Part shown: in pieces, positions 10,393 to 22,206 of the stretch
How the letters are laid out: each line of letters begins with the position of its first letter
How positions within the stretch are numbered: position 1 is the first letter of the stretch
Origin: Amoebophrya sp. A120
Taxonomy: Eukaryota; Sar; Dinophyceae; Syndiniales; Amoebophryaceae
Direction of reading: 5' to 3'
NCBI GenBank assembly: GCA_905178155.1
Contig: CAJINV010000005.1
Span: 439,319 to 503,318, forward strand
DNA: 64,000 bases
The notes under the pieces: generated by a model
What the model saw: only the letters and a program-made list of their open reading frames with translations
The model's database searches: none
Told to the model about the DNA's origin: nothing
Program-made: the position numbers and the translations under genes

Positions 10393-13300
10393 TCAGCGCA
10401 AGTGCGCGGGTCCGGGCCCATCCCTTGTGATCATGCTGCCGTAGGAAGCCGCAGTGGTGGAGTAGCTGTTTTTCACCATCTGCGGCTGCTGGTTCGGCCC
10501 CGCCGCGGAACTGGTGTGGTTGAGCTTGTGAAATTGCACGAAGACCCCCGTAATGTCATCCGAGATCTCGTTGTCCGAGTCCGACTATGCATTGCAAAAT
10601 CAATAACAATATCGCAATCGCATTTTTCATACTGAATCTGATTGCAGTACTTATTGCATGACATTGACGGTTCTTGTGGTAGTGATTTCTTCATAGAATC
10701 AGCATTAGAAATTCCATTTACTTCTCGAAGTGAACAATAGTTCTATCAACCTAGACCTGGATTAGTATGTGCCGGATATTAAGAATTTTGCAATACATAC
10801 AGACATCCACTGGTGCCAAGACACCTTGGCCAAGTTCTCCATGCCGACCTGTGCGTCCTCATTCTGTGCGTTCATCGCATGCTGCGCGGCCTCCGGAGCC
10901 TCGAGGAATTCCCACACACCGTCACTGCAAACGAGAAGTCCGATGTCGTCCTGTTTTGTTCATTCGTTGTTTATTCCTCATACGTCGATCTACACAGTGA
11001 GCTGGTCTCGTGCATTTCACACAGAGACAGATCCACAGACTCTGCAGCATCAACACATATAATGCGGAAAACAATCTGAATCTTATCTTTATCATTCATG
11101 CGCATGCCGCTTCGTTTATAGTTTGTTTATTTCATCGTAAAAAATATTACGCTCTGTATCCGGAATTTGCTGACTTCTGCCTCCGCACACAAACCAGCTT
11201 CCCGGTGAGCTATCAAATGTAAAAATGTCTTGGTCTGGAAGGGTTGGAACTTGTGATGCAAACTCTGGAACACACAAAAATTTGTGTTGCATGAGCGCCA
11301 AAAGCTGTCCATTTCTTGGCACGCAAGTAGGAAGTTTCTCATGCGGGACAGGCATCATGAGGCGTGCTCAAAACCTGTGATGCTTTTGCCTGCATCAGAC
11401 GCCACTTGCGTGATCCGAAATATGCATGACAAATCTCAGAATCTTCCAGACCCAGACACTTTTACATTTGATATGAGCCACGCAGTCCCCAAATGCTCTG
11501 CTCATGTTCAAACCCGTATCAGAATGAAAAATCCCCCCTCCCCATATCGAAAACGGAAATTTCTGATGCTGATTTGTGGTCACAAATCATCTTTGTCTTG
11601 CATGCAGGGCCATAGGAGCCATTTGACGCATTCCAGAGCAAGTCTGTCATGCGCATTCGACTACGGCAAACCTGTTTGTGATGCGCAATTGCTAGCCTTC
11701 TACATACCCAAACAGGCTCAGAAAATGCCGCCAAGCACTTGCTGCAAGACAGATCTGATTTGTATACGCAGATCCAGCATCAGAAACTTCGTTTCGATAT
11801 GGGGAGGGGGGATTTTTCATTACGATAACCCGGGTACATTTGACCTTGGTTTTTTAGTTGCTTTTCGTGCGGCAGCGTGACCACGATGTCAAAAGCAAAC
11901 CAAAAATGCCGTGTCAAAAGCAACTGCGAAGCATAACTTCAATTTCATCTTCATCCACGAAAAGCGACACTCTCAAATAAACCAAAAGTCTCATCAGATA
12001 AGTACCTTTCGCGAACACCCTGTGGTTAAAGAAGCCGTCAAACAAAACTCGCCCGCCCCGCTCCTCAATGCGCTTCTTCTCTTCCGCCAAGCTTGGCTTG
12101 TGGTCCCTCGTCAAGTCCCGGCCCGTGTAGGCGCCCTTGCTGGTTCGGGAGACCATCACAGCGCGGCTGTCACCGACGTGGGCAACCTTTGTTTGATGAT
12201 AGTTTAATATGATGGTGGCATTCGCATTTGATGATGGTGTAGTTCTTCTTCCAGCTCCTGCTACACTAGGCCATGCATAAAAACTACAGTTCGATCTGTA
12301 CTACTATCTGTCATTGCATCAGAAGTTCTACTAGCATCGTTGCAAACAAGGCCATTTTCGTGTAGTACATAGATCATCCCTTTTTCTGGTCCCGCGAGGA
12401 TTTGGTAGACTAGGGTGCACGTGGAGCCGCTCATGCCAGCTTGGAGTGTTGCGTGCCGTTCCGCGTGCTCAATAAGTTTTTGGCATTTGGCAAAAGCTGT
12501 TTGGAGGGCCGCTGCCGGATCTGTGATTTGATACATGGGTTGTGTGGTCGGAATATTACTTGAATAAGAATTTCACCTGCTCAACATCAACATGATCCTC
12601 ATCGAATGAAATTTTTCATCATATAAAAAAAGCAAATTTTCATTCGCTGAAAAGAAGAACTAAAAACAGCACAAGCAAACACACAGATTCACCCTTCGCT
12701 CTGTTCGGTTCGTTCAAAAAGAGCTTCGGCAGGGCATCCTTAACGAATTGTGATATGTGGTGCCCTATCAAATGCAAAAATGTCTGGGTCTGGAAACTTG
12801 TGATGCAAGGAAGGCACTAGTGAACTCACTGTAATGCGCTGCCAGGCATGACAAGTTTTTTTCATGGTTCTGAGTTGCGTATTCCGCATGGCATGAGAAA
12901 CTGCATTGTTGCATGACAGGGAGAAGGAGCTCTTCGCGGCCATGCAATACAGAGTTCAGAGTCATGCCCGACTAGCATGACAAATTTCGGAATCTTCCAG
13001 ACCCAGACATTTTTGCATTTGATATGCCCGTGCTGCCCGTGCCCATCGTACACTCCGACAAGAAGAAACTCCTCTGCAACGTAGAGCTGAGAAAAGTTTC
13101 ATAGGAAAAGTGACGTAAGTATCAACAACATCGACGAGTAATTGCATTGCCTTTCGCGAGGAAAAGTAAAGCAGCTTATTATATTGGGTGGGTAGCAATA
13201 GAGTGGAGAAAGAATATGCGAAATAAATTTGTATACCACACTAAAGGCATCCTGATTTGGTGATTCTGGCTTCATGCCCTTTTTGCAGCTTATGCCGATT

Positions 13301-14342
13301 CCCAGCTTGTTCAGCTCTTCCCTGGTTTTCTCGTTCCCTGCCTTGTCTGCTGCGGAACGCTTGTCTGTTTTTATATTTTATTTCCAGTGTTTGTTTTTGA
13401 TATAGCTTTTGCTTATATTTATAGTCCTATGGATGTTGACGAGAAGATCATGGTGACAGCTGTGGTACTAGGTTGCACTTGCAGTTGCAGCCTGACAAAA
13501 ACGTCGATCAAATACTTGGTGACTAAGAGTCGTAAAAATCAAAATCGACTTCTTCTATACCAGAGGAGCTGCTAGCCGCTGGTCCTGCTTGTGTCAATTT
13601 CTCATCGAACGACTTTTGTCCCGTCTGATCCGAATGGAAACTTGACAAGTTCAGCTTTCTCCTGGCTTGCGTTGTTTTCACCAAGTCGCTGGCGTTTGTG
13701 GTTTTCAGAAACTGCATCAAGCCATGGTTTATGAATTGCAAAAATGTCTGGGTCTGGAAGGTTGAAGTTTGTGATGCTAGTTTATTTTGGATTCTAAAAA
13801 AATCTGTATTGCATGATCAGCAAGAGGAGTCTAGTTTGTGCTACGCGGGAAGGGCATTTGTCATGCGGAATAGGCATCAGGAAGCCCTCTAAAGATCTGT
13901 GACGCTAGGTCATGCATTACAGGCATTCTGGGTCATGCAAAACATGCATGACAAACCCGGCAACATTCCCGACTCAGACATTTTTGCATTTGATATGGTT
14001 GTCTGTCGGAGCTGCTGTTGTAGACCCTGTGGAGCTTCGCGCGGCACCGGATTGGCTCGGCCTGGATAATCGAGAATTTGAGGCCGGTTGGTTGTCATGA
14101 ACACAATCAACGAGTAGACAGCACAGGAGCGTCGATATCATCAAATAAAGCAACAGAAAGGAAAAACACATGAAAAATTCTTATTCTGCCAGGAGGTCCT
14201 CAAGAAGGCATTATATGTACTCTTTCTTATCCACCGTGCCCAAGGTTAGCCTCCTTCTTTCGCTGGCTACCCGACGGGTTTTCCTCGGATTTCTGGTCGC
14301 ATCGGACCGACCTCCCGAAGTTGCGAGATACTCCGTCGCCAT
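10393..14342 (-). CDS. PP2C-family (PPM) serine/threonine phosphatase
   Basis: Metal-dependent protein phosphatase. Thirteen exons (14342-14221, 14061-13996, 13724-13561, 13364-13237, 13086-13025, 12760-12693, 12520-12369, 12186-12006, 11844-11828, 11511-11474, 11205-11151, 10950-10800, 10580-10393) join to 1,392 nt, 463 aa. The first 120 residues are basic and disordered. The catalytic domain then shows KPESPNQDAF (about 146), VYDGHGQHGH with a metal-binding Asp (about 169), GSTCT, VAHVGDSRAV (about 255), GQMYPGLNMSRAFGD (about 314), CSDGVWEFL with a metal-binding Asp (about 359) and DDITGVFV with the last metal-binding Asp (about 415). All the main acidic metal ligands are present, so it should be active. 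Seven introns are GT-AG and five are introners; one exon (11844-11828) is only 17 nt. Substrate unknown. Confidence 0.93.
10586..10799. mobile_element. Degenerate introner, 214 bp (PP2C intron 12)
   Basis: Flanks ccgac / cagac. Ends TATGCATTGCAAAAT and ATTTTGCAATACATA, with little other arm pairing left. Removal joins WMSDSDNEISDDITG, the last PP2C motif. Probably an old copy. Confidence 0.72.
11211..11473. mobile_element. Introner, family A, 263 bp (PP2C intron 10)
   Basis: Perfect duplication tgagc on both sides. Plus orientation. Removal joins GDCVAHREAGL. Arms differ slightly (CTTGGTCTGG on the left). Confidence 0.93.
11517..11827. mobile_element. Introner, family C, 311 bp (PP2C intron 9)
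   Basis: Perfect duplication acccg on both sides. Ends TATC...GATA; arm GAAAAATCCCCCCTCCCC. Removal recreates YPGLNMSRAFGD, a core PP2C motif, so the insertion lies within the active-site-proximal sequence. Confidence 0.94.
12766..13024. mobile_element. Introner, family A, 259 bp, minus orientation (PP2C intron 5)
   Basis: Perfect duplication tgccc on both sides. Splits the DGHG metal-binding region; removal gives DGHGQHGHHISQFV. Confidence 0.94.
13730..13995. mobile_element. Introner, family A, 266 bp (PP2C intron 2)
   Basis: Perfect duplication tggtt on both sides. Plus orientation, very close to the copies at 4065 and 40035. Left end TATGAATTGC differs from right end GCATTTGATA. Removal joins PTDNHGLMQF. 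Confidence 0.9.
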
Positions 14343-15095
14343 CTTCCGATAGTTTGAAACGTAGCTTTCGCGATTTGAAATCTTACACGACTGATCTACT
14401 TTCTCAAAAAAATTCTACAAAACAAGCTAAAACAGACAGAAACAAATCATCTTTACGTTCTTTCATATTTTTGCGCACGAACGCACGACTCGTTTCTTGC
14501 TTGTTTGCAAAGCATGTTGATGATACTATCAATATTCAGAGACGAACGAGTGTGGCTTGCAATATGGAGCCCCGAGACGACACTGCTATGATCTTGATCC
14601 CCCCCACAACTGATGGAGCAAGTTTAATTTCCTTTACGCACCCTTACCGACTAATGATAATCTCCCACCGAACTTTTTATCATGCGACATAGAACTCCGA
14701 GTGCTGCAGTAACAGCTCTACCAGACAAGAACAAAAAGTGAAACTAAAACCGAAGCACGAGAAATATCATTTTCACCGAAGCAACACTACAAACCGATGA
14801 AATGAAGCAACCTACAGCAACACCATCCCCACAGTAGAGCAATAAATTCGAACGACTGACGGTCAACAAGTAAAGAGTGCCTTGGTCGTGAAACTACTCA
14901 TCGAACAGAGGAAATTGTCCTCGGGTTCGCGGCAAGAGCAACGCTCACTTCAGCAGGCACCTTTTGTGAAGTAGAAACCGCATAAGCGATTGTATAATTT
15001 GTATTTGTAGCAACGCGTCATAGCTTTGCTTGCATAGCAAAGCACAGAGCAAATGCAAATTGAGTTTCTTCGATAACATTATAAATATCATATTT
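14343..15095. other. Intergenic stretch
   Basis: Nothing recognisable; AT-rich, no long credible frame, no introner. Confidence 0.5.
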
Positions 15096-17809
15096 TCAGG
15101 ATATGCAGCAAGAGCTTTGGTCTTCCACCGAGTACTCGAATTGCAGTGTGCCATTTACCCTCGCGGCAACACATTCCTGAATGTCGACCCAGTCACGCAG
15201 AGTAGCGTTACTCGTGCTCCCCGGCCGGTTCTGTGCGTTTTTCAAGTGTAGCTGCTTGATCTCGTCCTCGCAAAACTCCAAACAGCTCCGCTCGTTCTTG
15301 AACAACATCCCGACCACGGACAGAATCCGCGCCACATTTTCCATCGACCGATGGGCAAGCGAGTATTCCAGCGGACACCACAACACCTCGTGGTTCGCAC
15401 CGTTGTGCAGCAGCAACCGGACCAAATTCGGTTGGCGCCAGCAAACCGCGGCTTGCAAGGGTGTCGGCGCATCGGCCGTGGGAGCAACGGACCCCTCGAT
15501 GTTCGCGTTTAGTTCGAGCAACACTTTTGCCGTCTTTGCCCTCCCGTGGATCACCGCGTTGTGCAGTAGCGTGAAGTTTTTCCGATACCCGAACCGGTCT
15601 TCCGCCGGGTCGCCCCAGGAGCACAGCTGGCCATAGTAGTTGATGTCGGCGCCCTCTCGGAGCCGCGCGACGATCTCTATCAAATGGAAATATGTCGGGG
15701 TCTGGAAGATTCCTACATTTGTCGATGCGTGTCTGGCATGCCTTAAGAATCTGTGATGCAGGAGCACGAAGCGGTCCTCTTTTCTGTCATGCAAAAACGC
15801 AGTTTGCCATGCAGAACACGCAACACATAGGAGCCCAAAAAATTTGTTATGCGTGGTTCCGTATTTTTGCAGTGGAACAAACTCTCATTCACTTTTAGCA
15901 TTACAAGTTTCCAGACCCAGACATATTTGCATTCCATAATCTCCTCGCGACTTCCGTACCAGGTGCCGACGCACTTCCACAGCTTGGCTTGCGGGTGCCC
16001 GTCCTGGCGTATGACAGTGCACAACTCCCCCTTCCCCTCATTTGCATAGCATGAACGGCAATACAAGCATCAATTCAACAAGAGTGCCGGCTTTGCATGA
16101 CAAATTTGCACTGGAGTATAGTGCCACTTGGGCTACCAGAATTTGTCATGCAAACAGTGCCAAGAAGCGAAGGGTGGAATGGGTATTTTGCATGACAAAT
16201 GAGGGGGAGGGGGAGTTGTGCACTTTCATATGGCGCCCGGCTTGCCACTGCCGGACGAGAATCCGCTGCGGGTTTCATCACGAGGAAACATCCCCCCTCC
16301 CCATATCAAAAGTAGGAGGCTTCTGATGCTGGGTTTGCGTATACAGATCGGGTTTGTCTTGCAGTAGAGGGCAGCAGGCTCCTGCCAAGCCTGAGTAGAG
16401 AGCTTTTGGCCTAGGGGCTTAGCATGAAGAACGTCTATGCTGTAGGCCCAGCAGTATCACAAACCGCCCGCATAATGCGGCAGAGCCTGTGGAGTTGTCT
16501 TCTTGCAAGACAGACGTGATTTGTGGTCTCAAATCAGCAAGACAAATTTTCGGAAACACACCTTTTCGATATGGGGAGGGGGGATTTTTCCTCGCAATAG
16601 GTTTCTCGGATCCGCGGTAAGCCCGACCGGGACTAAGGGACCGGTGTACAGGTGCTGCGAATTATTGGTCGCATTGCGATTTGCAGTTCCCCAGGTCGTT
16701 GTAGTACTGGCTCCTCCCGCTCCAGAGCTTGTGGTTACAGAAATCGTTGCGCCAACAGCACCTCCTTGTGTCGCCGGAAGTAAGCTCACCTGCGTTGGAC
16801 TCGCCGCAATTGATGGCCCGGGACCCCCGCTGTGAAGAATGGTTACCTGTGACGCCGGGATCGTTTGCTGAATGGTCATTCCCCCGCCATGATGATGTCC
16901 TAGCAAGTGCGATGGCTGCGGCGGCGGGCTCGGTACTGGCGGCCCGTAGGATGACGGGTAGGCGAAGCTGGGCATCGGATGAGGAGGCCGCCCTGGTACA
17001 CCCGAGCTGGAGCTACTCGATGTTGCCGCCGTCGTGGTCTGGCCGTTTGTCGGCAGATACCGCTGCTGAACTGGCGCTGGAGGCGGTGGCTGTTGTTGAC
17101 CCTGACCCGCTCCCCCCGTGTTGAACAAGTGTTGCGCTAGAGTTTGCAGAAACCCCGGACTTCGCGTCGTCGCCGGTCTGTTCGGCGCAGGGGGAATCGG
17201 TTTCGCGATCCCCTTCTTTTCGCAATAGTCCTCGATGAGGGATCGGACCGCGCGATTGGGTATCAGATTGTTGGGAGAAATCTCTTCTCGCGTGACAGGA
17301 CTACTGGAATGCCCAAGGGAAAACCAGTCTTGGATACTCTGGCGGTCGTACGTCTGCCCGTCCTCCGCCACCACCGGGTCCGCCATCAGTTCGCGGGAAA
17401 TGGGGCACAGAAACTCCGACGGGTGGTCCTCCTCTTCTACTTCATCCGTGGCTTGACGCTCGTCTGAGGCAGCAACCTGCGGTGTAGTTCTACTTGCGGG
17501 CCCCGCGGCGCCCGCGTGTTCTGCCGGAGGCGGCGGAGGAGGTTGTGCCGAGGAGGAGCTAGTTGACGTGGTGGACGCAGGAGGAAACAAGCTAGTACTG
17601 GCAGCACGACCATCATCATGCTGTTGTACTAGTTGTTCGTCTGGTACTAGCAACGGCGGCGCCGACGCGTTTGCGTAGGGGTTGGTCGCGGGGGGACGCT
17701 CGTCAAGATCATCGCAAGTTGTTGACCAGGGGAGCAAAGTCGTTTCCGGAGGAGCTGCGTCGGCCCGGCTGCTCGAACCACTGCTCGACGTTGCTTTGTC
17801 AGGATTCAT
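15096..17809 (-). CDS. U-box E3 ubiquitin ligase-like protein with C-terminal ankyrin repeats
   Basis: Four exons (17809-16600, 16270-16231, 16004-15939, 15672-15096) join to 1,893 nt or 630 aa; all introns are introners. The ATG at 17809 (MNPDKATS) is chosen because the frame upstream has no other ATG. Order: Ser/Pro-rich disordered N-terminus; U-box at about 127-195 (FLCPISRELMADPVV, then DGQTYDRQSIQDWF); a long Pro/Gln/Ser-rich linker to about 400; then RQDGHPQAKLWKC and at least two clear ankyrin repeats (about 460-550: TLLHNAVIHGRAKTAKVLL; PLQAAVCWRQPNLVRLLL). The U-box binds E2 enzymes without zinc, and the ankyrin part presumably recruits a substrate. Substrate and location are unknown. 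Confidence 0.9.
15678..15938. mobile_element. Introner, family A, 261 bp
   Basis: Perfect duplication atctc. Plus orientation. Ends TATCAAATGG and GCATTCCATA, so the outermost bases do not pair. Removal joins GSREEIVARLREGAD at the start of the ankyrin region. Confidence 0.92.
16010..16230. mobile_element. Introner, family E1, 221 bp
   Basis: Perfect duplication tggcg. Inner arms GTGCACAACTCCCCC and complement; ends TATGACA / TTTCATA. Removal restores WQAGRQDGHPQ. Only copy of this arm type in the window. Confidence 0.9.
16276..16599. mobile_element. Introner, family C, 324 bp
   Basis: Perfect duplication ggttt. Left end is CATC instead of TATC; right end AATA. Removal joins DPRNPQRILVRQW. 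Confidence 0.9.
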
Positions 17810-18477
17810 GCTGTTGGTTTTTATCTTGACTTGAGTAGTCTGCTGGAGGTCATTGCTGGGTCCAGAGGAATAAGAACGATGAAAAGTGGGAAGCAAGAGA
17901 ACTGCTTCTTCTACACGAAGGAAGGGGCAGCGCCCTTTTTGTCGTGGTCGAAGCTGCAGAAGAACAGGTCGCTTCGATCACCGTTTTCTTTGTGATCTAG
18001 CTCCAAGGCTGCACGAAAAATGAATTGAGCAAGCAGTTTCTACACAGAAAGTTTTGATGATAATATGGCAAAAAGACCAACATTCACTCGCTCGTCGACA
18101 GTTTTGAAGCGCGGCCCCCACTCAACATCTGGGCTTCAGTCGTAGTCGCAGCGGCCGCAGTCGCATCGCAGGTTTTGAGTCCAGGAACACAGAACAGACG
18201 AAACTTCGAAATATTCCAGAGGGTACAACTTACCTGGTGGCATCTTGTTGTTCCACCTTCAGGAAAGTTTTTTCGTATGTATAACTCCTTCAAGGTCTTC
18301 AAAATCTTCAACGAGTGTCTGTACCATTGCGCAGCAAAAACAAGAAACGCATAAACAAAATGCTTGTTCCTCCCTCCTGATTCCGTGTTCCTCCCGGAAA
18401 TTTTAATCCATTCATCAATTGCAGATCCTTCATGAAAATTGTTGACACTACGTCTACTCGCCGCAAAAAAAGTAAAC
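17810..18477. other. Intergenic stretch
   Basis: No supported gene. A 75-codon minus-strand frame at 18311-18084 has no motif. Nothing else seen. Confidence 0.45.
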
Positions 18478-21400
18478 TCATCCGTAGTTCAGCTGCGGGG
18501 TCCCCTCAATTTCCACGGGCGTGCGGTCCGTTGGCAAGACGCATCGGAACGCGAAGAACTATCCAGGAGAAAACACCCATGCCATCCTGATCCATTTCTT
18601 GCATGACAAACGAGTGCAACTTGTTATGCATGTTTGCATGACAAATTGGATGGGGATGGGTGTTTTTTATTTCCTGGATAAGAACGCTGCTGTGTACATC
18701 CCGAAAATCGCCAGATACGCCAAGGCTGCCCAGTTGCTCCTTGGGTTTAGGATCATGTACAAGTGAATCCCCCGGTTGTCCAAGGCCCACAGGTAGAAAG
18801 CCAAGTACAGGATCCCGAACAGCAGCCCAAACCAGAGGTCTAAAAACAGCAGCGGTCGCGGATTGAGCCAAATTTGGTCGGCCCAAGCGAGGAGGACGTT
18901 GAAGCCGTGCACGTTTATCTGGAAAAACCCGAAATTCCACTGCATAAAGTCCCGCACCGACCCCCTTTCCTTCTTCTTCGCGAGCAAAAAGCAGACGATC
19001 ACGGGGACCAAAACCCCCCACCAGACGACGAAAGTGATGGTCGCTTGCACCAGGGCCGGAAACCTGAAAACTTCGTAAATTCCGACGAAAATGGGTCCGA
19101 GGCAGGTGCCGCACATACCCTGTTAGTTGATATTTATTGGACGACGTCGGGATCATGTTGGCACAGTCAGGATTTCTTCTGGCGATACAATAGATTCGTT
19201 GTCAACCCTGCAGGGACAGAATTTAGGATTTACTTCGAAGGAGATGTACCTCCCTAACAAGTTGAAGTTCTCGTAGCACGAAGAGCGAGCTGAAATTCGA
19301 TGCTTTCGAAAGCAACCGTCTATCAAATCAAAATCTCAAAAATCAACAAATACCCCGCATCGGGCGAACAGTAGGACAAATGTCGCCATCAAGTGCCTGA
19401 CGGTGAATAGGTTCCAGCTGGTCATGGTATAGCTGACACAGGGCCACCAGCTTATCCGCATCACCATAATGCCCACGTTCAGCGCCCCCCAAAACGCGAT
19501 ACCGCTGTGCACGGACAAAAGTGTTGCGTCACTGGTCGCTCTCGTCGCCGGGCCGCCATTGTAGTTCGGAAACATTTGGTTTTCAATGGCGTACTTCTCC
19601 CAATTTTCCGTCTCCCAGATCGCAAAGGACGGCAGTCGGTTGAGCGCCTGCTCCGGGTGTAAGGCTCCGGCGGGCCTTGGTTGGTTCATGAAGCCTTCCG
19701 GGTCGCGCAGGAAGGCCATTTGCGGCACCAGGGGGCACCAGACAATGTTCGCCGGAGTTGCGTAGGCCCCGAAAGGGGTCCGGCCTCCGTCTATCGAAAG
19801 GAAAGATCCCCCCTCCCCATATCAAAACGGAGCTTCAATTTCTGATGCTGGATTTGTGTACACAAATCAGGTTTGTATTGCAGAGAGGCACTGCGGCCAG
19901 ATCCCCAGGCTAGGTAGGGGCGTATGGGTCTAGTTGTTCAGCATGGCAAACGGGTCTCTTTTAGGGCCAACAGCATGACAAATCGCTTCCATAGTGGGGC
20001 AGAAGCTTCTGCCCTTGTCTTCTTGCAAGACAAAATGTGATTTGTGACCTCAAATCAGCAACACAAATTTTCGGAAACATACCTTTTCGATATGGGGAGG
20101 GGGGATTTTTACTTTTGATACCGTCGAGGGAGTCTGCCAAGTCGGGCCCGGGTTTTCGGAAGTACATCACGGGTATGGCGACGGTGATGAAGATATCAAA
20201 AGTGAAAATGTCTGGGTCTGGAAGAATGCAAGATTGTCATGCTATTTTTGGATTCTAGAAAAATCTGTATTGCATGACCAGCAAAAGGAGCCCAGTTTCT
20301 GCTACGCGGGGAGGCCATTTGTCATGCGGAATAGGCATCAAGAAGCACTCAGAAAATCTGTGATGCCAGGAAATACATCACAGACGTCACGGGCCATGTA
20401 AAATCTGCATGACAAGTTCGCATTCTTCCAGACGCAGACACTTTTACATTTGATAGAAGAGAAAGGCAGCCCAGAAAACGATCCGCGGCAAGGCTTTCGG
20501 GCGATCGGTCCACAGCCACTCGTTGTCCTCGGTGATTTATGCATTGCAAATATGTCTGGGTCTGGATGGATGCGATTGCGAACTTGTGATGCGCATTTCA
20601 CAACACAAAAAAATCTCTCATGCAGAGGCAGCAAAAGATGCCCACTTCCTGTCACCAAAAGGTGGAATTTGTCATGCGGCTTAGGCAATGCGAAAGATAA
20701 TTATAATTTTCGAAATCTGTGATGCTAGTAGGGCTTCCATGACAGACCGTCTGTGTCATGCAAAAACAGCATGACAACCTCACCTCTTCCAGACCCAGAC
20801 ATATTTGCAATGCATATGATTTGGGTTCGAAAAAACTCGGCCGCCTCCTCGAAGTTGCGCAAGGGCGGGACCGTCGACCACTTGTCCTCCTTCCTCTTCT
20901 TGTTTTTTGCCGCCCAGCTTCCCATTCCATCGTCAAACGAGCCCATGGAGAGCTCGGAGGTTATCGTATTTAAAAACGTCCCCGCCCCATAGTTGTGATG
21001 CAGATCTGCATGCTGAAAATGTTTCTCATGCGGAGCCCCATGAAAAGCATTTTCTAGTCGCGTTTTGGAATTTTTCATGCTCCAATCAGCTTAGTTGGCT
21101 AGATTTGTGATGCTGCTGAACAAGCTCCACAGGACTACACTACGAGGACAGCCTTGTCATGCTAAACAACAAAAGCTGGTTGATTTGTCTAGCAGATTCC
21201 CCATCTTGACTCTGGTGTGGGGACGCTTTTAATCAGGATAGAGGTGCCCCCGAAATCATCTTCTTGGGAGGAGTATCAAATGTAAAAATGTCTGGGTCTG
21301 GAAACTTGTGATGCTGTGTGGCGTATCATGAGGAGGCGACAATTGCTGGCTCAGCATGATAAGTTTCTGAGCTTCTAGGTGTTGCCTATTCTGCATGACA

Positions 21401-22206
21401 AACTACGTTTCTGCATGACAGAAAAGTGGGGCTCTTTGGTAATGTGCATGACAGATTTAAGAGTCATGCCAGACAAGCATGACAAACTTACATTCTTCCA
21501 GACCCAGACATTTTTTTACACTTGATAAGGAGGCTGAAAAGATGGAAACCAACGGGACATCGAGGAAAAGCGCGGTCGCTTTTTCCGTCTGCTCTTCGGC
21601 AAAGGTAGTGGGAAAAGCCCTAGTACCTTCTATGTCGCTTTCCGTCGACGCCCGTCGTTTCCGCAGTAATTGAACACTGGTGTAGTTGTTCTGCTGTGGT
21701 CCGCGTGTCTGCTGGCTGTGGTTTTCCTTATTGCTATTGTTCACATTTTGATTATTTTCATCAACATCGCCTTTAGTTGTTCTTTTCGCATTCCTGCTGT
21801 TGCTCTTTCGGGACATCGTATTTTTGCCTCCGTAGAGGTACTGATTTGCTTGGCCATACGACTGCAGGTCTTCGGATGCTGGGACCATGCCGAGGAAGTC
21901 ATCCGGCGGCTCAGTTGGATCTGAGTTTATCGAGCGGGAAGTAGATGTTGTTCTTGCACCAGGAGCCGGTCTTGTCGACTTGATGCTTGGCATCTTCGTC
22001 GTTTCTCCTTTGGTAGACTGTGCGGAAGTAGATGCGGTTCTTGCCGGCGAGAAGAAAGAAGTGGTCTCGGTTGCTGTATCCTCTTCGTCGTCGTACTCGG
22101 CATCGCGGTAATTTGAACGTGGAGGACTCGTCGCTTCTTCATCGGGAGACGCGCTAAGACGGCGCGGTGCTGCGGTGTCTTCGTGAGAGGAGAACTCGCC
22201 AAACAT
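18478..22206 (-). CDS. Polytopic membrane protein, unknown
   Basis: Eight exons (22206-21528, 21268-21241, 20956-20817, 20532-20456, 20188-20121, 19786-19354, 19119-18681, 18554-18478) join to 1,941 nt, 646 aa. Residues 1-215 are disordered (Ser/Thr/Asp/Asn-rich, start MFGEFSSHEDT). About six or seven hydrophobic segments follow, for example IVFWAAFLFITVAIPVMYF, AFWGALNVGIMVM, HLMATFVLLFARCG, ATITFVVWWGVLVPVIVCFL, LWFGLLFGILYLAFYLW and WAALAYLAIFGMY. Motifs WNLFTVRH and QINVHGFN between segments recall FAR-17a/AIG1 or rolling-stone type proteins, but only weakly. Six of its seven introns are introners, the highest load in the window; the other is a 234-bp GT-AG intron (19120-19353). Confidence 0.85.
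18560..18680. mobile_element. Mini-introner, family E2, 121 bp
   Basis: Perfect duplication agaac. Shortest element in the window. Arms TATCCAGGA and GAAAACACCCATGCC with complements; interior holds three copies of the GCATGACAA-type motif. Removal restores TAAFFAFRCV and a stop 24 residues later. Confidence 0.92.
19792..20120. mobile_element. Introner, family C, 329 bp
   Basis: Perfect duplication ccgtc. Ends TATC/GATA. Interior closest to the copy at 16276. Removal joins ADSLDGGRTPFG. Confidence 0.92.
20194..20455. mobile_element. Introner, family A, 262 bp
   Basis: Perfect duplication gaaga. Plus orientation. Removal reconnects a transmembrane helix (AAFLFITVAIPV). Confidence 0.94.
20538..20816. 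mobile_element. Introner, family A (TATGCATTGC-ended), 279 bp
   Basis: Perfect duplication tgatt. Both ends TATGCATTGC, unlike most family A copies. Plus orientation. Removal joins FRTQITEDNEW. Confidence 0.93.
20962..21240. mobile_element. Introner, family F, 279 bp
   Basis: Perfect duplication gaggt. Arms AAAACGTCCCC and complement. Same length and orientation as the copy at 33076. Removal joins GGTSITSELSM. Confidence 0.92.
21274..21527. mobile_element. Introner, family A, 254 bp, minus orientation
   Basis: Perfect duplication aggag. Removal joins FSASSQEDDFGG. Separated from the family F copy by only 33 bp. Confidence 0.92.

Noticed and set aside
15743-16066. Separate small gene between ankyrin and U-box parts
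   Set aside because: Its middle is exon 16004-15939 flanked by introner arms; joined in frame it links the U-box and ankyrin regions of one gene.
17809-17896. Longer start of the U-box protein at 17896
   Set aside because: The upstream 29 codons begin with TTG and contain no ATG; MNPDK at 17809 is the first ATG.
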